Positions 1 to 10,429 are shown, counted from the stretch's first letter. The stretch: 64,000 nt of DNA from Saccopteryx bilineata (GCF_036850765.1 NC_089492.1:98661022-98725021), one strand, 5' to 3'. The notes: generated by a model from the letters alone, not told the origin. A program made the numbers and translations.

Positions 1-176
1 ACTGACACACTCTCCCTGCCCTCTCCCTCACTCCCTTAGTCCCTGTGTGTAACACTAAACACACGCCTTCAGTCCTCTGCCCCAAGTCCCCCAGCTCTGT
101 GTGTAACATGACTCACACTCCCTCAGCCTGACCCCCACTCTCCCATCCTTGGCACCCTCATAACCCTTGTGTGTCA
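1..176. repeat. degenerate minisatellite-like tract, truncated by window start
   Basis: A C/T-rich block in which a TGTGTGT(A)A motif returns at about 45, 101 and 161, each time after a pyrimidine-rich stretch of roughly 40-50 bases. This suggests a diverged tandem repeat with a period near 55-60 bases that begins before the window. The units differ too much to call a clean array. Confidence 0.4.
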
Positions 177-785
177 ACCCAAATTCATTCCTCAGAGCTA
201 TCTTCCTTGAGAGCAGCTTTTTACCCAACAATCTCCAGAGAGACTTTCAGGGCCCACAGTGATCCTCCACCCCACCCCACCCCCAGCCCAGTGCAAACTA
301 ACAAGCATGGGGGGTGGGGGGAGGGAGGTGGCAGCAGCAATCTGAAGGTTGCTGCTCCCATCCAAACACTGATTACTAGATTTTGTGCTAAAAGCCAATA
401 TTTTTCTTTAACCTCAGTGTCGCTAGCTGTGAAACTGACGTACTTGAATCGGCAATCCAGTACGCATGGAAAAGGGTCTGATTTCCACAAGGTGTTGAGA
501 ATTCAACAACTGAACTGTGGTTAGGACCAGGTAAGGTACAATTTGGGGAAAGGAGATTATACTTTGTTAGGGAGGTAACTTTTTAGTTGTTTTTCTTGCT
601 TTTCTTTATGAAACAGGATGAGCCAAGCAATGCCCCAAGGCTCTGGGTTTTCCAAACAGAGGACCCCCCCCCCATATCCACAACAACCCTTGAAAGAAGT
701 AAAGGGCTTCCTTTCACATTTTGGGGTGGAAAGGAGTAGGAATCAGACACAAAGAAAACTGAAGTATGGGTGATCCAACCTCCCC

Positions 786-800
786 CACACACACACACAC
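786..800. repeat. short (CA)n microsatellite
   Basis: About seven CA units flanked on both sides by C runs. Confidence 0.8.
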
Positions 801-1130
801 CCCCAAGTAGCTTTGCTTTTTAGCATCATGGGTTAGAAGTTTATAGGAATTCTGGATCCATGGTTTCCTATGGTCGCTTTTACAGATCTTGTTAATTTAT
901 TACCCGTGGTTATACTTTTAATGGAAATCATGAAGAAATGGCAAAGGAAACATGAGCTAATTTTTTTCCAGTGACACATTTCACTGCTATTTAAATAGCC
1001 GTTTTGCCAAACCAAACACAGCGCTTACAGCCAGCAGGGACACATGAAGGAGATTGCTGTGGCCTATCCTGCCTGCGGCATCCAGAACAGGCAAGACTTT
1101 CTCTCAGCTTCCCCAAGGGCCAGACGCCAA

Positions 1131-1145
1131 GGGGGGGGGGGGGGG
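1131..1145. repeat. poly-G run (15 G)
   Basis: An uninterrupted run of 15 G in a GC-rich neighbourhood. Such runs can form quadruplex structures and are also prone to length error in assemblies. Confidence 0.85.
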
Positions 1146-3111
1146 AGCCGGAGCCTGGGGCACAGCTGGAGTCCCAGAGCTGGGGTGACTGCAGCTCCCA
1201 TCCTCTCCCAGGCAGGGCAACTTTCCTCTTGCCTGGAGCCCACACCTTACCCCTCCAGGGGCCCTGGGGTGACTGTTCCACCCAGCAGCCTGGGAGGGCC
1301 CCTGCAGCGGCCACTGCCTGGCTCTCGCTGCTTGATGATTTGCTCAGGCCTCTAACTGGGAACATTATCAAGTTGTATACAGTCAGAGATAGACTTTGGG
1401 GAGAACCGGGCCAACTTTGTTACAGTCCTGAGGTGCCATTGGCCATTCCTGTGACCACGCTTGCACAGGGCGCTTTTGTTGGGCAAACCCAGAGCCTCTG
1501 ACTTCTCTCCTCAGAAATATTGGCCTCTGAATCTTTTCTTGCTCCCCAGCTCTGGGGCTGTGATGTCACCAAGCATTTATTAACTTTTCAAGAGGCCAAT
1601 TGAAAGCTGTGGCATTTGGCAAGCGAGAAGCCGAGATCTGAGATGTCGGAGAAGGGGAACAGGCCCACAGAGGCTGCGGTGATAGCTGGTACGGGGAGGC
1701 AGTGGAGGGAAAACCCTTCTTAATGTTGGCCTTGTCAAAATCTCCCCAGGACTTAAAAATGCAGTGGGATTGAGGGAAGCAAAGCACTGGCCCTCAGAGA
1801 CCTTGTATCAGTTGTCAACCTCAGGGGCCCTGTGAGAGCCCTGTGGCACTGACATTCTCATGGTGAGCCCCTCTGATGGACAGTGGTCGGTTAGGGGTGG
1901 GGGAAGAGATCCCAGAAGGGGGCATGAAATGGGGAGAGACCATCTTGGTGGGAGGGGCCCTCACCAGCAGGAACTAGGGTTCAGCCCCACCCAGGCCCCA
2001 CTGGATTTCGAACAGGACTGGCTACCTCTCTATGGGATGCTCTGTAGCCCCAGAATCCCCTGCGAGTGTCCAGGTGGGTAGAGCAGAGGGGCTCTGACAG
2101 AATTCAGGCAGCAGGCCCGCTGGCATACTGGGAGAAACCACTCTCCCTCCCCTGCTTTCCAGGGAGAAAAGCCACTTTAGTGAGGCTCCAGAGAGAAGTT
2201 AACTGTCGTTTTCTCTTTGCCAAAAAGTATATTAAATTCACTGACCACATTTTTCCAAACCCGAGTGCGGAGGACATTAGATGCAGCACACACTGGCTGG
2301 GCTCTGGTGCACTGGGCACCCCACATATTTCATTTTGCATTATTAATATTTAAACCAAAGCAGCTGTTCTCTGTACACACAGAGCCCAGAGCCTGCCCAC
2401 AGCTCCTACGGAGGCTTCTCCCTGGGGCCAGATGTACCAGCTAGGAAGCCCCTTGTTGACCCTCAGGCCTTAGGCCTCCTGTGGTAAGTAGCCATTCACA
2501 GAATTGCAATGACATTTCTGAGACATTTCTGGGCAAGGGGCCTTGGTGGTTTGCTGGCAAGAACAGACTCTGCTGATCTGGTTTAATCTTCAGTAGGAGA
2601 TTCAGCTGCTCACCCTGAGCAGATTTTTGGGAGGGACGAAAGCATCTCTTTGAAATACCAACTTCTCCCTAACTCTTTCCACCTTCAAAACTTTTGCACC
2701 TGTGAGCCTGGGGTCCTCCTCTTGGGCATGTACACCTTAAAGCCTCACCTCTAAGCCTGCATGGGGAGACTCTTTCCTGAGTGGAGACAGCCTGGCCAAC
2801 ACTCCACAACAGCCTGATAACAGAGGCCCCTCCCAGTCTGCCTCAACTTCTCCCTGGGACCCTGGGCTCCCACACCTGGGGCTGCTCTGTTCCCCAGACA
2901 TTCCAAACACTGTCCTTCCATAGACGACCTGCTACTTCTACTGGCTTTTGAAGTCCCAGGATAAAAGTCAGCTCCTCTCTGCCATCACCACCAACCCCCA
3001 CCCCAGAAGGCACTAAATACTCCCTCGTCTCTCTTCCCATAACAATTTATGACCCCCTCTATTTTGGCATCTATCACTTTACACTGTAAACTCTTCTTTG
3101 TATATATATAA

Positions 3112-3330
3112 TAACTAATATTTATTGAGTATTTTCTATGTACAGGATGCCTTAAGTCAAATTACATATTGTATCATTCTCACAATAACCTTATGAGATG
3201 GGTTCTATAATCATTCCCATTTTACAATTGACAAAACTGAGCCTGAGAGGTGGTGAGTAACTTGCCCAAGGATACATTACAAGGAAGTATCTGAATCCCT
3301 CAGAGACAGCAAGCTCCCCAAATAAAGGAC
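3112..3330 (-). repeat. MIR SINE
   Basis: Contains the reverse-strand MIR landmarks in order: ATTTATTGAGTATTTTCTATG, the CCCATTTTACA block, the AAACTGAGCC block and AACTTGCCCAAGG. MIR is an old tRNA-derived SINE shared by all mammals; this copy is well diverged. Confidence 0.85.
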
Positions 3331-3644
3331 CATGGTCTTGTGCATTTGGGGTGTACCTAACACACTGTCTTATTACAGGTGTTCAACATGTTTCCTGAAA
3401 TAAAAATAAAACTAAAGCAAGCAGAAGATATTCCCAAGTCAGGACCTGTTGAAATATCCTAGTGTCCCCATTTTCTTTAGGTGATGGCCCCAGCTTGAGC
3501 TCCAAGAAGATGAGGAATAAAACTTTGTAGTTAGCCAGATCAGGATTCAAATTCTAGTTCCACTGGAATTTAAACTAGCTGTGTCTTTGTTTTCCCATAT
3601 CCAAATTGGTGAAAATAATAATACCCACATTTTTTTAAAAAAAG

Positions 3645-3792
3645 GAATTCTTTTTAAAAATTATTTATTGACTTTTAGAGAGAGAGAGAGAGAAACATTG
3701 ATCTGTTTCTATATGTGCTCTGACTGGGCATCAAACTTGCAACCTGTATGTATCAGGATGATGCTCTACCAACCAAGCTATCCAGCCAAGGC
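3645..3792 (-). repeat. Ves-like bat SINE (older copy)
   Basis: Read on the minus strand it starts with a tRNA-like head (CTTGGCTGGATAGCTTGGTT, then a B-box-like region), continues through GCACATATAG and a (CT)n tract, and ends A-rich. The (GA)n block at about 3680-3694 is the reverse complement of its CT tail. It inserted into an older MIR. Confidence 0.65.
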
Positions 3793-3828
3793 ACCTATTT
3801 TAATCCTTACAACAGCAATTCGATCCTG

Positions 3829-3870
3829 CCTGAGCTGCATTAGAGAAGGAAGGAGGTTATGGTGCATGGA
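3829..3870 (+). repeat. 42-base segment duplicated at 8427-8468
   Basis: CCTGAGCTG, an AAGGA-rich middle and GGAGGTTATGG line up with 8427-8468 without gaps, with about 37 of 42 positions identical. The origin is unknown: either an unrecognised old repeat or a local duplication. Confidence 0.55.
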
Positions 3871-3959
3871 TAAATTGTAAGGATTAAGCGAAGTGACTTG
3901 CAGAACCATCTAACAACCAGCTCTCGCTATATTATAGACATACATATGATGTCTTGAAC

Positions 3960-4090
3960 ACACACATTGAAGTTCTTTGATAGCAATGGTGATGACAATG
4001 TATTCTATTTATACAGGCTCCATAAGGAACTGCCTCAGGGAATCTCTTCATTTAACCCTCATAAATAAGGCAAATATTACTATTCTGATG
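3960..4090 (-). repeat. MIR-like fragment
   Basis: Weak reverse-strand MIR similarity (TTCATTTAACCCTCATAA and AATATTACTATTCTGATG), highly decayed. Confidence 0.4.
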
Positions 4091-4097
4091 CTGTTGC

Positions 4098-4510
4098 AGA
4101 CATCTAGTGCTATGCAACAAACCACCCCAAAACTTAGTGACTTAAAACAATACATTTCTCTTGCTCACAAATCTGCAGTTTGGACAGGGCTCAGCAGGGT
4201 CACCCTTCACCTCGGCTGCACTCAGCACCAGCTGAGGCAGCTTGAAGACAGAGAGGGTCAGAATCATCTGAGAGTTCTCACTCTTATGTCAGGCTGTTGA
4301 TGCTGACGGTCCTCTGAGACCTCAGCTGGGACTTCCAGCCAGCACCTTACACATGCCCTGTCCATGTGGCTGGGCCTCCTCTCAGCATAGTGGCTGAATT
4401 CCAATGTGGAGAGAGAGGGTGGGGGAGAAAGAGAGAGAGAGACAGCCATTGGGCATCATATATATGCCTTTTATGATCAAGTCTAGAAAGTCCACAGTGT
4501 CACTTCTAAC
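4098..4510. repeat. old mammalian interspersed repeat, family unresolved
   Basis: Includes the widespread mammalian repeat motif CCCCAAAACTTAGTGACTTA followed by a TCTGCAGTTTGGACAGGGCTC block. I recognise it as interspersed-repeat sequence but cannot assign LTR versus DNA-transposon origin. A short GA-rich stretch lies at about 4410-4441. Confidence 0.5.
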
Positions 4511-4594
4511 ACATTAAATTTGTTGTGGCGGTCACAGAGACCTGTCCAGGTTCAAAGGGAGGGGACACAGACTCTGCCTCTTAATGGAAAGTGG

Positions 4595-4800
4595 CAAGGT
4601 TCTGGAAGAGCATATGAGAATGGAAATCCTGCCTCAGCCTCTTTTGGAAAATACACAAAGTCCCAATTTACAGCGGTAAACACTGAGGCAAGGAGGCTGC
4701 CTGACCTGTGTGAGAGCATGGGCCCGTGGGTGGCAGAAGCAGAACTTAAACTCAGGTCTGCTGACTCCAAACCCTGGGCTTTTCCCACTGAGCAATGTGC
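4595..4800 (-). repeat. MIR-like SINE, diverged
   Basis: Reverse-strand MIR order is visible: AATTTACAG, ACACTGAGGCAAGGAGGC, CTGACC, AACTTAAACTCAGGTCTGCTGACTCC split across the block, then TTTTCCCACTGAGCAATG. Confidence 0.6.
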
Positions 4801-4868
4801 CTTCCAATCCTGTCCATCAGGGCTTCAGAAAGGCCCAGGCCCACCCCATATCGTAGGGTCTTTCCGAA

Positions 4869-4895
4869 CCCCCCCCCCCACACACACACACACAG
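4869..4895. repeat. C11 run followed by (CA)n
   Basis: Eleven C followed by about eight CA units. Confidence 0.8.
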
Positions 4896-5012
4896 ACATG
4901 TGCAGCCACCCCCAAACTCCTTTCCAGCAGTCCCTTTCCCCCTTCCCCGGGGCCTGGTGCGGGGAAGAGCTCCCCAAGTGGCCCAGCCCCCACCTTGCTT
5001 TGTCACTGCCAG

Positions 5013-5057
5013 GTCAAGCTGAGCTGGGGGACCCAGGCCAGCCAGGAGCAGGAGCTG
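5013..5057 (+). other. candidate 45-base internal exon
   Basis: A pyrimidine-rich stretch (CTTGCTTTGTCACTGCCAG) provides an AG acceptor just upstream. A donor matching the mammalian consensus (CTG/GTGAGTAG) follows 45 bases later. The block is a multiple of three. One frame is open as VKLSWGTQASQEQEL and another reads QAELGDPGQPGAGA, so neither frame is favoured. No neighbouring exon was found. It may be a chance pair of splice-like sites. Confidence 0.25.
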
Positions 5058-5860
5058 GTGAGTAGATGCTCAGGGGGGAGGAGGGGAGGGAATGACAGGG
5101 GGCAGCGTCTAGGATGTGTAATTCCAGACAACTGCAGGAGCTAAGAAGACTGTGGGTAATTTGGGGAATTTTTGGAAAATGTGAGTGTGATGTCAGCCTG
5201 AGTGAAAGAGAGAGGAAAGCCAGGGAGGGGGTTGTAGGCAAGTCCTGGGGGACCAGCAGGGGAAGGCAAGGGCAGGGCGTTGTAATGAGAGGAACAGTTA
5301 TTAGTCTAGAAAAGTTTAACTTGAAGCTCCTAGCCTACCCCCACGCCTCTGCCCAGCATGGACAAATCACACGGATGTGATTCAAACCCTTGCTGGTGAG
5401 TCTTGGTTGAATCCAGGGCAAGAGCTGGAAATGCATTGATGTTTTCACAGATTATTGAGCAACTGAGCACAAAGCCATCCCTTCACCAGTCCAGGGCCGG
5501 GGGCATCAAGAATCAGCAAGGAGCCATGAGAAATCCCTGCCCGGGAGCAGGTGAAAGGAGGTTGCAGAGGTCAGTGTTAGGGCAGCCCAACCCTCCAGAG
5601 TCTCTGGGGACTTTGACTGATACCTCTAGGAATGTTTTGATTGGCTTGTTAAAGTTCCACCCACATAACCAGGCACTTTCCCGATACCCTACCCAGAGGT
5701 TTCCTCAGGCCTGAAGCTCTCATTGACATCTCAGTCTGTGCACTGAGCCAGGCAGCATGTAGCTCACACTAGGGCAACCTGCTTATGATGACAAGGCACC
5801 ATATGTTCACAGCCAGACACAGCTGGATTCACAGTCTCCCATCCACAGTCTGTCTCTCAT
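5058..5860. other. unique sequence, no gene seen
   Basis: Moderately GC-rich DNA without a convincing exon or recognisable repeat. Confidence 0.4.
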
Positions 5861-6010
5861 CCATGCGACCTCAGGCCAGTTGCTGGACCTCATGAAGACT
5901 CAGTAAAATGGCAGCAATATCTACTCGAAATGCTGTCATGAGCCTTAAATAAGATTGGATAAGTGCTTACTCCAGGGTTTGCACGTGGGATTCAATACAT
6001 GGTCATTCTC
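5860..6010 (+). repeat. MIR SINE fragment
   Basis: Plus-strand MIR core landmarks: CCTCAGGCCAGTTGC, AGACTCAGTAAAATGGCAGC, and a 3' part with AAGTGCTTACTCCAGGG and ATTCAATACATGG. Confidence 0.7.
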
Positions 6011-6581
6011 ATCTCTACTCCTTCTTCCCTTCCATTCTTCTACACATACCCGGAACCACGATTCATCTTAAACCTTATGCAGTCCAGACTAGGGCCAAAG
6101 AGAAGCGAAGCTGATAAAGTATTGGGGTGGCAGTTGTGGACAGAGGATCAACTAGGCACTTTCTGCCTTGAGGTGTCCATGCCTTGCAGGGGCTTGGGAA
6201 ACCCCCTAGAACTGAAGCACCAGCCCCACTGTGGAGAGGCAGGTGGGAGGCTTGGAGAGCTCTCCTTGTCACCTTGGACTGCTTGTCCTTACGCGCAGGA
6301 AGTTCCAAAGCTTCTTCCTCAAGCATCCCACTCCATTAGGTCCCAGCAAGGTGCCCACAAGAACAGAAGCACAGACACCAGGAAAGGGGCTCTATCCTCC
6401 CCATGTTGGCCATGTGGCCCTGGATCTCTCTGTGCCCCTATTTTCTCACCCAAGAAATAGAAGGGTTGGATGGATTATGGACTATTGGCCCCTTCATTCC
6501 CTCCTCTCCTTGTGACCCTCTTCCACCCCTTCCCATCAGGCCCCACCCAGACAAACCATGCCATCAAGAAGGAGGACTGGG

Positions 6582-6945
6582 CCTGACCAGGCAGCGACGC
6601 AGTGGATGGAGCATCGAACTGGGATGCGGAGGACCCAGGTTTGAGACCCCGAGGTTGCCAGCTTGAGCGCGGGCTCATCTGGTTTGAGCAAAGTTCACCA
6701 GCTTGGACCCAAGGTCGCTGGCTCAAACAAGGGATTACTTGGTCTGCTGTAGCCCCCCAGTCAAGGCACATATGAGAAAGCAATCAGTGAACAACTAAGG
6801 TGTTGCAACGAAAAACTAATGATTGATGCTTCTCATCTCTCTCCGTTCCTGTCTGTCTGTCCCTACATCTATCCCTTTCTCTGACTCTGTCTCTGTAAAA
6901 AATAAAATAAAAAAATAAAAAAAAAAATAATAAAAAATTTAAAAA
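6582..6945 (+). repeat. SINE-A, full-length tRNA-derived bat SINE
   Basis: Starts CCTGACCAGGCAG, with an A-box-like GACGCAGTGGATGGAGC and a B-box-like GGTTTGAGACC. It continues through GCCAGCTTGAGCGCGGGC repeats, GTCAAGGCACATATGAGAAA and CATCTCTCTCCGTTCCTGTC, ending in an A-rich tail. It is flanked by imperfect copies of AAGAAGGAGGACTGGG (6566-6581 and about 6946-6962), its target duplication. It is the outermost insertion of the 6.57-8.07 kb stack. Confidence 0.9.
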
Positions 6946-6961
6946 AAGAATGAGGGACTGG

Positions 6962-7172
6962 GCCTGACCAGTGGTGGCACAGTGGATAGAGCATCAACCT
7001 AGAACACTGAGACTGAGGTCTCTGGTTCAAAACCCTGGGCTCGCCCAGTGAAGGCACATACAACAAGCAACAAACAAACAATGAACAACTAAAGTGGGGC
7101 AACTATGAGGTGATACTTCTCACTACTCCCAACCTCTGTAAGATCAATCAATAAAAAAAATCTTAAAAAATA
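6962..7172 (+). repeat. SINE-C variant, second member of the stack
   Basis: Starts GCCTGACCAGTGGTGGC with A box GCACAGTGGATAGAGC and B-box-like GGTTCAAAACC. It has a shorter body than SINE-A and ends in ATAAAAAAAATC. It begins directly after the second copy of the GACTGGG target sequence, so it entered the same short target as SINE-A. Confidence 0.85.
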
Positions 7173-7184
7173 AATCCTCTAGGC

Positions 7185-7543
7185 CAGTGTTTCCCAACGT
7201 GGGGCCCACGCCCCACAGGGGGGCAATTCAATAGTTAAGGGGGGCAATTTGAAAATGGACTCGACACGACTTTAACTCTTTCGCCCCGGGCCATTTAAAT
7301 GCAATGCTAGATATCGATGCCAAATTTAACAAAAAATGCAATTCTTAAATAATTGCGGTAAATAATTATTAAGTATAATTTCGTTTGACGAGACCAAAAT
7401 ATCAACTGGGTGATTGGCATCATCAATTAAGTGAAAAAATCAATTTTTTAATGTTAAAAATTATGTATGTTACATAGGGGGGGACATAAAAATTTTAGAA
7501 AGGTTAAGGTGGGGCATGGCACAAAAAAGGTTGGGAAACACTG
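7185..7543. mobile_element. non-autonomous hAT DNA transposon (359 bp)
   Basis: Terminal inverted repeats CAGTGTTTCCCAAC / GTTGGGAAACACTG. The interior is AT-rich with no transposase frame. TAGGC is present on both sides (7180-7184 and 7544-7548). It sits at the very first bases of the SINE-B that follows, and the SINE-B target duplication lies outside it, so this element inserted into the SINE after the SINE arrived. hAT elements normally make 8-bp duplications; here five bases are clearly shared, with CTCTAGGC against CTGTAGGC if the right end is counted differently. Confidence 0.8.
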
Positions 7544-7545
7544 TA

Positions 7546-7924
7546 GGCCCTGGCCAGTTGGCTCAGTGGTAGAGCGTTGGCCTGGCGTGCAGGGGTCCCG
7601 GGTTCGATTTCCGGCCAGGGCACACAGGAGAAGCGCCCATCTGCTTCTCCACCCCTCCCCCTCTCCTTCCTCTCTGTCTCCCTCTTCCCCTCCCACAGCC
7701 GAGGCTCCATTGGAGCAAAGATGGCCCCGGGCGCTGGGGATGGCTCTTTGGCCTCTGCCCCAGGCACTAGAGTGGCTCTGGTCGCAACAGAGCGACACCC
7801 CGGAGGGGCAGAGCATTGCCCCCTGGTGGGCAGAGCGCTGCCCCTGGTGGGTATACAGAGTGGATCCCCATCGGGCGCATGCGGGAGTCTGTCTGTCTAT
7901 CCCCTTTTCCAGCTTCAGAAAAAT

Positions 7925-7998
<74 letters not shown>

Positions 7999-8014
7999 TA
8001 CACACAAAAAAATG
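7546..8014 (+). repeat. SINE-B with expanded (TA)n(CA)n tail
   Basis: tRNA-like head GGCCCTGGCCAGTTGGCTCA with A box and B box GGTTCGATTTCC, then the CTTCTCC/CCTCCC pyrimidine section. The non-tRNA body contains CCATTGGAGCAAAGATGG and two GGGCAGAGC...CCCTGGT repeats. The tail follows TTCAGAAAAATAC. The target duplication is outside the adjacent hAT: A6TAAATCCTCTA (7165-7181) against A6TGAATCCTCTA (8007-8023), 16 of 17 identical. The A-tail has turned into a long dinucleotide array. Confidence 0.9.
7927..8009. repeat. compound (TA)n(CA)n microsatellite in SINE tail
   Basis: About 15 TA units followed by about 17 CA units and CATACATACACAC. It grew from the A-rich tail of the SINE-B and is likely polymorphic. 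Frames across it encode only YIYI/THTH runs. Confidence 0.9.
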
Positions 8015-8066
8015 AATCCTCTAAAAAAAAGAAAAAGGAGGAGGAGGAGAAGGAGGAGGGACTGGG

Positions 8067-9366
8067 TTGAGGCCTGTGAAAACTTCTGTTAAGTCCTTTC
8101 TGTGTTTCTAACTTTAGGCCTGTAAGTTCCTCCTTTCTAAGCCAAAACTGGGGTTTAAGTAGGAGGACTACAGCCCCTGGCTTTCCTGGAGGACCCTGAT
8201 GCTATTCTGACCCTTGCTTGTCCCTTGTGGGTTTCTGTCCCTCTGGGGCTCGTGGAAGGTCTTAGACCACCTCCCAAATTTTCTGAGTTAAACCTTAGGA
8301 AAGAGGGTGAAAAAATAAACAGCCTCCGACCTTGTCTGTGGCTTTATTTTGAAACTACGTACTAATAACCCTCTCCCTCCCCTTTCTCCTCTCCTGGCAG
8401 CTCCTGCATCCTTCAACTTAGTCCTTCCTGAGCTGGATTAAGGAAGGGAGGAGGTTATGGTCCATGGAAGAGTCATACCCTGAACTTTATGGGGTTTGCA
8501 GCCGCCAGGTGCAGAGCTGGGTCGCGCCCCTTCTCCTCAACAGCTAGAGAAATTAAATGCAGGCTCCACAATGCAAGTAGGAAGAGAGGGGGATGGGAAG
8601 ACAAAACAGAGTTTTTGTAGGGGTGCTGAAGACAGCCTCCAGGTGAGGAAGAATAAGAGGAGGTTATGAGGAGGTTGGGCATGTCATAACCAATAAGTGA
8701 CAAGAAATAGGAAGTTTTCATGGGTTGACAGAAGGTTACTGACCACGGAAGTAGGTTTCAAGCAGGTGTCGGGAGTTGGGTTGCATTTGAGAAGAGCCCA
8801 TGGCTACTTTCCAGGAATCACAACAGCTCAAAATCCCCGGAGGACTCATGGCCACAAGCTTCTCTTGGAAATCTGTTCGTCTCCCCCAACCTCAGACCTT
8901 CTGCTACAGGGAGGAACCCTAGGGCAGCCAGAGCCCAACATTCCTGAGCTCTTCCAGCCCCAGCATTTATCTGAGGGTTATTTTCACTCCCAAGAACAAA
9001 GAAGCTTTCTATTCAGCAAGTGGTGAGACCCCACACCTCTGACAAGCCATAGATCACACTCCGGGAGGGCGGGAGGGGATGGTGGTCAGCACGTGATGCT
9101 TCTCCCTCCCACTCAGAGCCCCAGAGGGGGTGCCTGACTCCTGGCTTGTGGCAGGTACCCAGGCAGAAGGCAAGAATTGTGCAGGACAAACTGGTTCTGA
9201 GAGCCAATGGCCAAGCGAGGGCAGGAAAGCAAAGGAGAGAGGGAATGGTTGACTCTCAGGAAGGAGGTTGAGCAATGCCTGAGCCCAAACTCTCTGGGCC
9301 CAGTCTCCTCACCTGAGCTATGTGATATTTAACCAAATCACCTGGGGAGCTCTTTTTAAAAAAGGG
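8067..9366. other. unique sequence, with a 42-base repeat at 8427-8468
   Basis: No convincing exon. The segment at 8427-8468 matches 3829-3870. Near 9335-9360 the phrase AATCACCTGGGGAGCTC resembles the old MER5 hAT family, cut short by the next SINE. Confidence 0.4.
8427..8468 (+). repeat. second copy of the 42-base segment
   Basis: Matches 3829-3870 in the same orientation with about five substitutions. A weaker match continues upstream (ATCCTT.CAAC). Confidence 0.55.
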
Positions 9367-9582
9367 GGCCTGACCTGTGGTGGCGCAGTGGATAAAACGT
9401 CGACCTGGAAATGCTGAGGTCGCCGGTTCGAAACCCTGGGCTTGCCTGGTCAAGGCACATATGGGAGTTGATGCTTCCAGCTCCTCCCCCCTTCTCTCTC
9501 TCTCTGTCTCTCTCTCTCCCTCTCTCTGTCCTCTCTAAAAATGAATAAATAAATAAATAAAAAATTTAAAAAAATAAAAAAA
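9367..9582 (+). repeat. SINE-C
   Basis: Head GGCCTGACCTGTGGTGGC, A box GCGCAGTGGATAAAACG, B box GGTTCGAAACCC, then CCTGGTCAAGGCACATATGG, a (CT)n tract and an A/AAAT-rich tail. AAAAAAGGG occurs at both ends and is the likely target duplication. Confidence 0.9.
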
Positions 9583-9619
9583 AATAAAAAAGGGAATAAA
9601 TTCCCATGGTATATAAAGG

Positions 9620-10330
9620 GCAACCACATAGAAAAGGTATAATGGATTCAACACCCCCAATGGCCACCGTTGTAGCTGAATGTCTTGTTTCCTTCAGTAA
9701 GTATATTTGAATACTAGCATATATTGGTATAGGTATACACACATATAGATAGATATGCATGGATATATATATATTATTCATTTTTATATTTATACATTTG
9801 GTAAGAAACTAAACATGTTGTTCTACAATGTCCTTTTTACAGTTAATGTGGTTGTCACTCAGTATTTGTACACATAGAACTATCTCCTTTTTTCTGGTTT
9901 CATATTGTATGGCTATTGATGGGTATTTAGATAATTGTCCATATTTTCCTATTACAAATAATGTTGCAGAAAATACCCGTGTAAAAAAACTTCATTGTGC
10001 ACAATTATGGGTATGAATAGGGTATGTTCCTAGAAGTGCCAGGCAAAGCAAAGGGCATGTATGTGTGTGCTTTTGTGTCCGTGTCTAATACTCAACTGCT
10101 TCTTATAGAGGTTGTACTTATTTACACAGACACCAACTACGTATGAGAGTGCCTCACATCTTAGGATAACACAGTATGTTATAAAACATTTTGATCCACA
10201 TTAATTTTAGATGAGAAAAATAACATTCCATTGTGGTGATAACATGCATTTCACTCATTATAAATAAGGTTGAGAAATTTAATGTGCATAAAAGCCATCT
10301 GCACTTATAGGAGCTGTAAACTACATAGAT
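9620..10330. repeat. old L1-like LINE 3' region
   Basis: Phrases such as CATATTGTATGGCTATTGAT and ACAAATAATGTTGCAGAAAA belong to the common decayed L1M 3' sequence. No open frame remains. Boundaries and orientation are uncertain; AT-rich with ATAGATAGATATG simple sequence. Confidence 0.5.
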
Positions 10331-10429
10331 TTCTCTCTTGATTACAAAATCAAGTTCAGTAAACCCAAAATTCAGTATTTATAATGTATAAAAATACTGA
10401 AGTGATTGGAGTAAGAGAAAGAATTTTTT

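Larger units (their letters stand above)
177..3111. other. unique intergenic/intronic sequence, no gene seen
   Basis: No splice-bounded open frame, lineage SINE or recognisable old repeat stands out. The stretch is GC-moderate and holds a G-rich patch near 308-328, ten C at 664-673, a short CA tract at 786-800 and fifteen G at 1131-1145. Open frames around 1004-1501 are uninterrupted only because the DNA is GC-rich; their translation is low-complexity and resembles no family I know. Confidence 0.5.
3535..3900 (+). repeat. MIR SINE split by a younger SINE
   Basis: Plus-strand MIR features (CAGGATTCAAATTCTAG, AGCTGTGTCTTTG, AATAATAATACCCAC) stop at the inserted SINE at 3645-3792. Weaker MIR-like sequence (TAATCCTTACAACAG, GGATTAAGCG) follows it. 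Confidence 0.6.

Noticed and set aside
6582..6680. Possible functional tRNA gene (A and B boxes present)
   Set aside because: The boxes belong to the SINE-A head. The same head is repeated across the window, followed by SINE bodies and A-tails, and it does not fold into a plausible full tRNA.
7454..8092. Several open frames of 80-180 codons on both strands
   Set aside because: They lie inside SINE-B and its TA/CA tail. The same peptides recur at every SINE-B copy in the window, so they are repeat artefacts, not genes.
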